Shown here in pieces: positions 59,088 through 64,000 of a stretch of 64,000 nt of DNA. Position numbers and translations under genes: made by a program. Numbering within the stretch: position 1 is the first letter of the stretch; each line of letters starts with the position of its first letter. The stretch comes from Streptomyces tanashiensis. Lineage in GTDB: Bacteria > Actinomycetota > Actinomycetes > Streptomycetales > Streptomycetaceae. The DNA is taken from contig NZ_BMRZ01000002.1 of NCBI RefSeq assembly GCF_014648895.1, forward strand, positions 1,054,001 to 1,118,000, read 5' to 3'. Under the pieces are notes generated by a model that saw only the letters and a program-made list of their open reading frames with translations, ran no database searches and was not told the DNA's origin.

Positions 59088-61376
59088 TCAGACCACCGCG
59101 CCGGCGCCCGCACTCCGGCGCGGCGCGGCGGCGGCCGGTGCCGGATGCCGGGTCTCCAGGGCGACCGCCAGCGGCATCGCCGTGAACACCGTGGACGCCA
59201 TGCCGAGCACCACGCCCGCGAGCAGCGCGACGGAGAAGTCCGTGAGCGAGTCCCCGCCCAGGACCGCGAGCGCCACCAGGACGAAGAGCGCCCCCATCCC
59301 GGTGTTGACCGTGCGGGGCAGCGTCTGGGCGACGGCCCGGTCGGCGAGGTCCGCGAGCGGCACGCCCCCGCCCCGGCGGCGCAGTTCCCGCAGCCGGTCG
59401 AGGACGACCACCGAGTCGTTGACCGAGTAGCCGACGACGGTGAGCAGCGCGGCGAGGAAGACGCTGTCCACCGGCTTGCCCAGCCAGGCGAACAGACCGA
59501 CCACGAGCAGCACGTCCTGCGCCATCGCCGCCACGGCGGCCGTCGCGTACGTCCAGCGGAACCGCACCGTCAGGTACAGGAGCTGCGCCGCCACCGCCAG
59601 GCCGAGCGCGAGGAGCGCGTGGGTGCGCAGCTCTCCGCCGAGGCTCGGGCCGATCAGGTCGTCGCGCTCCACCTCCACCGGGCCCGCCACCCGGGTGAGC
59701 GCCTCCCTGATCTCCCGCTGCTCGCCGTCCCCGGTCTCCCGGACGCGCACCGAGACGTCGCCGTCGCCGGTCGTCTGCACGACGGCGTCGGGGAAGCCCG
59801 CGTCGGCGACGGCCGTCCGGGCCGTGTCGGCGTCCACCGGGCGCTCGGCCGTGTACTGGACGACCCGGCCGCCGGTGAACTCGACGCCGAACTCCACGCC
59901 CCGCACGCCGATTCCGGCGAGGGCCACGAGCAGCAGTCCGGCGCAGCCGGTCAGCCAGCGGCGCCGGTGCGCCATCAGGCGCGGCACCCGGCGGTTCAGC
60001 CGGGTCCGCAGCCGGCCGAGCGCGGCCATGCCGGTCACGGCGGGCCGCCTGCGGACGGCGGGCAGGCCCAGTGTCAGGTCGGCGAGCAGCCGGGTGATGA
60101 CCATCGCGGTGATCAGCGAGGTGAGGACGCCGATCGCCAGCGTGACACCGAAGCCCTTGACGGGCCCGGTGGCGAAGACGAACAGCAGGCCGGCCGCGAG
60201 CAGGGTGGTGATGTGGGAGTCCGCGACGGCACTCCACACCTTGCCGAAGGCCGTCGCGACCGGCCGCCGCAGATCCCGCCCGGCGGACCTGCCGAGCGAG
60301 GCGTACTCCTCCCTGGCGCGTTCGAAGACCAGGACGTTGGCGTCGACGGCGATGCCGATGGCGAGGACGAAGCCGGCGAGGCCGGGCAGGGTGAGGGTGG
60401 CGCCCAGGGCCACGACCGCCGCGTACGAGATCAGTCCGTACAGCAGGAGGGCGATCGTGGCCAGGACGCCGAGGAGCCGGTAGACCACCATCACGAAGAG
60501 GCCCGTGCACGCCAGGCCGATGACGGCGGCCAGCGCGCTGGCCCGGATCGCCTCGGCGCCGAGCGTCGGGCCCACGGTGCTCTGCTCGACCGTCGTCACC
60601 GGCACGGGCAGCGCGCCGCCCTGGACGAGCGCCGCGAGGTCGCGTGCCTCCTGAGCGGAGAATCCGCCGGTGATCTGCGCGGAGCCGCCGCCGATGCCCG
60701 CCCCGCAGGGGACACCGGCCTGCATGCCGGGCGCGGAGACGATCCGGTCGTCGAGGACGATCGCGACCCGGCGCGCCGGGTCCGCCGGGGCGGCGCAGGC
60801 GGCGTCGCCGGTCAGCTTCGCCCAGCCGTCCGCGGCGCCGTCGCGGAAGGAGAGGTCGACGGTCCAGCCCCGGCCGGCCGTGGTGTCGAGGGTGGCCTCG
60901 GCGCCCTTGACCCCGTCGCCGGTGAGGGCGGGTGCGGCGAGGGCGAGGAAGCGGCCGGGGGCGTCGGGGTCGGGCAGGACGCGCTTCCCGTCGGCGGCGG
61001 CCGGTCCGGCCGGCCCCTGTGAGGTGCCGGTGACGGCGTGGAAGGTGAGCTGTGCCGTACGGCCGATGGTCTCGGCGGCCTGGCGCGGGTCGCGCAGGCC
61101 GGGCAGTTCGACGACGATGCGCCGCTCGCCCGAGCGCGCGAGGGAGGGTTCCGCGACGCCGAGGCCGTCCACGCGCTTGCGGAGCACCTCCAGGGCGCGG
61201 TCGGTGGCGGCGGCGTCGGCACGGGTGGTGGGTCCGTCCTCGGTCTGCAGGACGATGCGGGTCCCGCCGCGGAGGTCGAGTCCGAGGCGGGGCGGGGTGG
61301 TCAGGGTGATCCAGAGGGAGAGCGCGACGACGGCGAGCGCGAGGAGCGCGCGCCGGAGCGAGGCACGAGAGGACAT
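59088..61376 (-). CDS. secDF: Fused SecD-SecF protein translocase accessory protein
   Basis: 762 residues from ATG 61376 (GGAGA upstream). SecD half: TM1 then GLDLRGGTRIVLQTE, PLARSGERRIVVELPG-like P1 domain and IGIAVDANVLVFERAREE in TM4. SecF half: VEFGVEFTGGRVVQY after TM7, and VVGYSVNDSVVVLDRLRE in TM10. Twelve spans in all. SecDF uses the proton-motive force to pull exported chains out of SecYEG. Streptomycetes usually have separate secD and secF elsewhere; a fused extra copy like this occurs too. A 42-bp perfect palindrome sits ~100 bp upstream. Confidence 0.92.
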   Translation of the reverse strand: MSSRASLRRALLALAVVALSLWITLTTPPRLGLDLRGGTRIVLQTEDGPTTRADAAATDRALEVLRKRVDGLGVAEPSLARSGERRIVVELPGLRDPRQAAETIGRTAQLTFHAVTGTSQGPAGPAAADGKRVLPDPDAPGRFLALAAPALTGDGVKGAEATLDTTAGRGWTVDLSFRDGAADGWAKLTGDAACAAPADPARRVAIVLDDRIVSAPGMQAGVPCGAGIGGGSAQITGGFSAQEARDLAALVQGGALPVPVTTVEQSTVGPTLGAEAIRASALAAVIGLACTGLFVMVVYRLLGVLATIALLLYGLISYAAVVALGATLTLPGLAGFVLAIGIAVDANVLVFERAREEYASLGRSAGRDLRRPVATAFGKVWSAVADSHITTLLAAGLLFVFATGPVKGFGVTLAIGVLTSLITAMVITRLLADLTLGLPAVRRRPAVTGMAALGRLRTRLNRRVPRLMAHRRRWLTGCAGLLLVALAGIGVRGVEFGVEFTGGRVVQYTAERPVDADTARTAVADAGFPDAVVQTTGDGDVSVRVRETGDGEQREIREALTRVAGPVEVERDDLIGPSLGGELRTHALLALGLAVAAQLLYLTVRFRWTYATAAVAAMAQDVLLVVGLFAWLGKPVDSVFLAALLTVVGYSVNDSVVVLDRLRELRRRGGGVPLADLADRAVAQTLPRTVNTGMGALFVLVALAVLGGDSLTDFSVALLAGVVLGMASTVFTAMPLAVALETRHPAPAAAAPRRSAGAGAVV

Positions 61377-61472
61377 GGGTTCTCCACGGGCGGGCGCACG
61401 GCTCGGCGGGGCGCCGCCTCCGGGAGGTGGCGCCCGCTGTCCGTGCGGGACGTTCGGTCGGGTGCGCGTCGC

Positions 61473-61514
61473 GGAGGTGTCGTGCGGATCGGGCCCGATC
61501 CGCACGACACCTCC
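61473..61514. repeat. 42-bp perfect palindrome upstream of secDF
   Basis: Left arm GGAGGTGTCGTGCGGATCGGG (61473-61493) and its exact complement (61494-61514), without a loop. It lies between the stop of the upstream minus-strand gene (61567) and the secDF start (61376). It may be a terminator, an attenuator of secDF or a protein site. Confidence 0.85.
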
Positions 61515-61566
61515 CGGGACCGGGCCGTGGGCATGCCGAGGGCCCGGACGGCGACGCGGAAGGACG

Positions 61567-61956
61567 TCAGCTGTGCCGGGTGGAGGGTGGGCCGCGCGGT
61601 GCGCGCGGGCCGTGGAGGCCGCCGGGCGGCGCGCGTTCGCGCCGCGGGTCCCCTTCGAGGAGGCCGCGCGCGGGTACGGAGAGGTCGGCGGGTGCGGCGG
61701 CGGGGGCGGCGGGCGCCGCGGGGAAGCGGACGGGGTTCTCGACGGCGACCGGGAGGCCCACGACGGCTGCGGGCGCGAGGTGCGGCTCCTGCGGGGTCGC
61801 GCGAGGAGCCGCGGGGGACGCGGCCTGGTGGGAGGCGGTCGCGGCAGGGAGGCCCTCCGCGGGTGCGGCGGAGGCCGGAACGAGCAGCAGGGACCAGAGC
61901 GCGCAGAGCATCGCGGGCAGGAGCGCCGAAAGCCGCCGCGCGGAACTCCCCGCCAC
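61567..61956 (-). CDS. Small Ala/Pro-rich secreted protein
   Basis: 129 residues from GTG 61956 with GGGAGGGGCA upstream. An N-terminal Sec signal peptide (LLPAMLCALWSLLLVPASA) is followed by an Ala/Pro-rich, low-complexity chain without known domains and a Pro/Arg-rich end. The codon bias and ribosome site support it, but it is short and no family is recognised. Might be exported through SecYEG/SecDF like any other; the adjacency to secDF proves nothing. Confidence 0.55.
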   Translation of the reverse strand: MAGSSARRLSALLPAMLCALWSLLLVPASAAPAEGLPAATASHQAASPAAPRATPQEPHLAPAAVVGLPVAVENPVRFPAAPAAPAAAPADLSVPARGLLEGDPRRERAPPGGLHGPRAPRGPPSTRHS

Positions 61957-62054
61957 TGCCCCTCCCCCGCTCTCCGCCGATCGCCGTCCGATCCCTGTGC
62001 GGCCTCAGCCTAGACGGGGCACGACACGGCGACGCACCGGGTGCGCGGGGCGGT

Positions 62055-62243
62055 CGGGCACGGGGGCGAACGCGGCTTCTGAGCACGGGGGCCAATGCGG
62101 CTTCTGAGTACGGGGGGAGCCCGGTGGTGTGCGTACGGAGTGAGCCCGGTGTTGAGTACGGGGTGAGCCCGGTGATGTGAGTACGGGGTGAGCCCGGTTG
62201 TTGAGTACGGGTGCGAGCCCGGCGTTTGAGTACGGGTGCTCAT
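62055..62243. repeat. Degenerate 20-28-bp tandem repeat (about eight units)
   Basis: Units of the form GAGTACGGGGTGAGCCCGGT plus 4-8 variable bases, beginning with two divergent copies (GAGCACGGGGGCCAATGCGG type) and ending in GAGTACGGGTGCTCATG. Start positions near 62055, 62081, 62106, 62132, 62154, 62180, 62203, 62228. The array fills most of the 354-bp gap between 61956 and the plsC start; the remainder holds nothing I can name. No known family. Confidence 0.8.
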
Positions 62244-62310
62244 GTCCCGGCCGTGGGGCCCCGGGACGATGGTTCCGTCACCGTTCCGCCGCGGATCCAG
62301 GGGGCCTCCC

Positions 62311-63009
62311 GTGCTCAGCCGTATCGCCGCCCACGTCGTCCCGTTCTTCGGGCGGCTGACCGTCACCTCGGACCCCGGGGCCCGTGTCGAGCCGGGCAGC
62401 ATCCTCGTCGTGAACCACACGTCGCTCGCCGACCCGGCGCTCGTGCTCGCCGCGCTCCGCGGGCGACTGGCCGTCGAGCCCGTCCTGCTGGCCACGTCCG
62501 GCCTGTGGCGGATCCCGCTGCTCGGGCGGGCGCTGACCCGCGAGGGCCACGTGCCCGTCCACCGCAACTCGGCGCGCGCCGCGGCGGCCCTGGACCACGC
62601 GGCGGTCGCGCTCGCCTCGGGGCGGCACGTGATGCTGTACGCGGAGGGGCGCATCCCACCCCGCCGGGACGCCGCCGAGAACCCGCCGGAGATGTTCCGC
62701 ACCGGTCTCGCGCGGCTCGCGCGGGCGACCGGGGCGCCGGTCGTGCCGATCGGCCAGGCCGGGGCCCGGCGGATCACCTCCGGCGGGCGGGTCAAGCAGG
62801 TCGCCGGGGTGCTCACCGCACCCGTCCGCCGGCCGGGCCTGCACGTCCACATCGGCACGCCGCTGCGCCTGCCCGACGACGTGGCCGCGGCGACGGAGCT
62901 GGCGCACGGGGCCGTGACCGCGGCCTGGCGGACGGCGGCCGGGGCGCTGGGCGAGCCGGCGGCCCTCGGCGGCGGCGAGGGACCCGCCGCCGCGCCGCGC
63001 CGCGGGTGA
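62311..63009 (+). CDS. 1-acylglycerol-3-phosphate acyltransferase-like (PlsC family)
   Basis: 232 residues from GTG 62311 with AGGGGG upstream; GTG and ATG codons further up lie in the repeat. Catalytic NHTSLAD (H-x4-D) near residue 40, then LYAEGRIPPR as the EGR-like substrate motif, VPIGQAGARR. Members transfer acyl chains to lysophosphatidate or related acceptors at the membrane. There is one N-terminal hydrophobic segment. It may be a lipid or siderophore acyltransferase rather than the housekeeping enzyme; the acceptor is not known. Confidence 0.87.
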   Translation: MLSRIAAHVVPFFGRLTVTSDPGARVEPGSILVVNHTSLADPALVLAALRGRLAVEPVLLATSGLWRIPLLGRALTREGHVPVHRNSARAAAALDHAAVALASGRHVMLYAEGRIPPRRDAAENPPEMFRTGLARLARATGAPVVPIGQAGARRITSGGRVKQVAGVLTAPVRRPGLHVHIGTPLRLPDDVAAATELAHGAVTAAWRTAAGALGEPAALGGGEGPAAAPRRG

Positions 63010-63015
63010 CGGCGG

Positions 63016-63033
63016 GGCCGTACCCCTACGGCC
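63016..63033. terminator. Hairpin between the convergent plsC-like and DUF4345 genes
   Basis: Stem GGCCGTA / TACGGCC with a 4-nt C loop in the 24-bp gap between stops. Confidence 0.55.
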
Positions 63034-63462
63034 TCATCGTGCGGAGTCGTCCCGGGCGGGCAGCGGGCCGGCTTCGGCGCGCTCGCTCGCGTCGGCGTCC
63101 GCCAGCCAGAACAGCAGCGGGGACAGGGCGAGTTCGAGGGCGGCCAGCGCCAGCTGGAACCAGTGCGGCCGCCCCTCCACGGCGAGGGAGAGGAGCCTTC
63201 CGAGCGCTCCCAGCAGGAACACGGCGGTGAGCGCGCGCACGGCCCCGGCGGGGACGGGTGACCGCCTCGCCGCCCAGAGCCAGGCGAGACCGTACCCGGC
63301 GAAGGTCGCGCCGAGGAACCGGCCGAGGCTGTCGACCGTCGGACCGGCCGACTCGGCCCCCGGAATCGCGGCGTTGCCGAGGAGGACGTGGAGAAGTCCG
63401 ATCGCCACGCACGCGTACCCCATGGCGAGGGCGAGCCCTCGAAGTGTCTTTGCTCTGGTCAT
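63034..63462 (-). CDS. DUF4345 four-helix membrane protein
   Basis: 142 residues from ATG 63462. Four membrane helices; LLHVLLGNAAIPGAESAGPT, split at the usual loop, and LGRFLGATFAGYGLAWLWAAR are DUF4345 markers. Function unknown in the family. Divergent from a TetR gene with a palindromic site between them, so TetR may control it. Confidence 0.83.
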   Translation of the reverse strand: MTRAKTLRGLALAMGYACVAIGLLHVLLGNAAIPGAESAGPTVDSLGRFLGATFAGYGLAWLWAARRSPVPAGAVRALTAVFLLGALGRLLSLAVEGRPHWFQLALAALELALSPLLFWLADADASERAEAGPLPARDDSAR

Positions 63463-63543
63463 GCCCGCGACCCCCATCGGTTGGACACGCATCCGCCGGT
63501 GGACACACCTCCAGGAGCAGTGCCCGCGTCAGAGTACGGCCGC

Positions 63544-63565
63544 TTACTGGACGTGTGTCAAGTAA
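63544..63565. promoter_or_regulatory. Palindromic operator in front of the terminal TetR gene
   Basis: TTACTGGAC-GTGT-GTCAAGTAA, 8 of 9 pairs match, 10 bp before GTG 63575. It is typical in size and position for TetR autoregulation and also lies in the divergent gap to DUF4345. Confidence 0.55.
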
Positions 63566-63574
63566 CATGGCGGC

Positions 63575-64000
63575 GTGCCTCCTCGCAGACGACTCAGCCC
63601 CGCCGCACGCCGCGCCCAGCTCCTGGAGGTCGCCGCACGGCTGTTCGCGGCCCTGCCGTACGACGAGGTGCTCATGGAGGACGTCGCCGAGCGGGCCGGG
63701 GTCTCCCGCGCCCTGCTCTACCAGTACTTCCCCGGCAAGCGCGAGCTCTTCGCCGCGCTCTACCAGGAGGCCTCCGAGCAACTGCTCGCGCGGACACGGC
63801 TCGACCCCGCCGACACCCTGGTCGAACAGCTGACACAGGGACTGGACACGCACATCGAGTACTTCGCGGCGAACCGCAACACCGTGCTCGCGGCGAACCG
63901 CGTCCTGGCCGGCGACGTCCTCGTCCAGACGATCATCACCGGTGAACTCGACGCCCTGCGGGCGCGGTTGCTCGGCGTGCTGCCGCTCGCCGACGACCGG
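63575..64000 (+). CDS. TetR-family transcriptional regulator (partial, 3' end cut)
   Basis: 142 codons from GTG 63575 to the window end, frame open. HTH: RRAQLLEVAARLFAALPYDE, then VLMEDVAERAGVSRALLYQYF and PGKRELFAALY, complete and standard. The ligand domain begins after it (LVEQLTQGLDTHIEYFAAN) and is cut. It probably represses itself and the divergent DUF4345 gene; the inducer is unknown. Start selected because it directly precedes RRRLSPAARRAQLLE; a ribosome site is weak. Confidence 0.9.
   Translation, partial: MPPRRRLSPAARRAQLLEVAARLFAALPYDEVLMEDVAERAGVSRALLYQYFPGKRELFAALYQEASEQLLARTRLDPADTLVEQLTQGLDTHIEYFAANRNTVLAANRVLAGDVLVQTIITGELDALRARLLGVLPLADDR

Noticed and set aside
62055..62243. 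CRISPR array at the tandem repeats (also considered at 5794-5903 and 15311-15466)
   Set aside because: Units are contiguous or separated by only 4-8 bases, spacers of constant length are absent, and no cas gene is present.

Overview
The window looks like a chromosomal segment of a Streptomyces-type actinomycete. The evidence is very high G+C with G/C at third codon positions, frequent GTG and TTG starts, 4-bp ATGA/GTGA gene overlaps, many secreted and lipoproteins, and streptomycete families such as beta-propeller phytase, an OleD/Mgt-like macrolide glycosyltransferase and fused SecDF. I saw no rRNA, tRNA, CRISPR array, insertion sequence or phage gene. About 54 genes can be supported.

Layout. 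(1) 1-9.9 kb holds unlinked surface and housekeeping genes: a cut-off glycan-binding domain protein, a delta-60/RTX-repeat secreted protein, a secreted serine hydrolase, ThpR, a GNAT protein, a lipoprotein, two secreted proteins (one a phytase behind a PHO-box-like direct repeat) and a DinB-type protein. (2) 9.98-17.43 kb (minus strand) is a tightly overlapping five-gene operon: SWIM zinc-finger protein, unknown protein, VWA protein, MoxR-like AAA ATPase and DUF5682 protein. It resembles E. coli yehLMPQ. A near-perfect RecA-NDp/PafBC-type DNA-damage promoter abuts its first gene. (3) 18.0-45.6 kb (plus strand) is an apparently single Wzx/Wzy-type polysaccharide cluster of 19 genes.

In the polysaccharide cluster a WbaP-like sugar transferase starts the repeat unit on undecaprenyl phosphate. 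Two GT4 enzymes and one GT2 enzyme extend it, so up to four sugars are expected. An AlgD-type GDP-mannose 6-dehydrogenase supplies mannuronate and an AsnB-like enzyme may amidate it. A cytidylyltransferase, C-methyltransferase, SDR epimerase, RmlC-like epimerase and class-III aminotransferase point to an unusual, probably CDP-linked, branched or amino sugar. PIG-L and pyruvyl-transferase enzymes decorate it. Wzx, a Wzy-like protein and two Wzz-like proteins export and polymerise it. A heparinase II/III-family protein and a beta-helix lipoprotein resemble the lyase/epimerase accessories of alginate systems. The leader of the first gene carries three tandem hairpins, each followed by a Shine-Dalgarno-like GAGGAA; a similar module precedes the second gene.

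(4) 45.6-64 kb is again mixed: PAP2 phosphatase, MerR regulator, LapA-like membrane protein, methyltransferase, GNAT, a CASTOR/POLLUX-like channel, an NPP1 necrosis-inducing-type protein, a GH30-ricin glycosidase divergent from a LacI regulator with a palindromic operator, a TetR/FAD-monooxygenase pair whose starts coincide on one CATG, a macrolide-glycosyltransferase-like gene with a palindrome inside a leaderless promoter, SecDF, PlsC, DUF4345 and a TetR gene cut by the window end. The strongest leads for undescribed biology are the damage-type promoter on the SWIM/VWA/MoxR/DUF5682 operon, the hairpin-SD leader array and the mannuronate-type polysaccharide.
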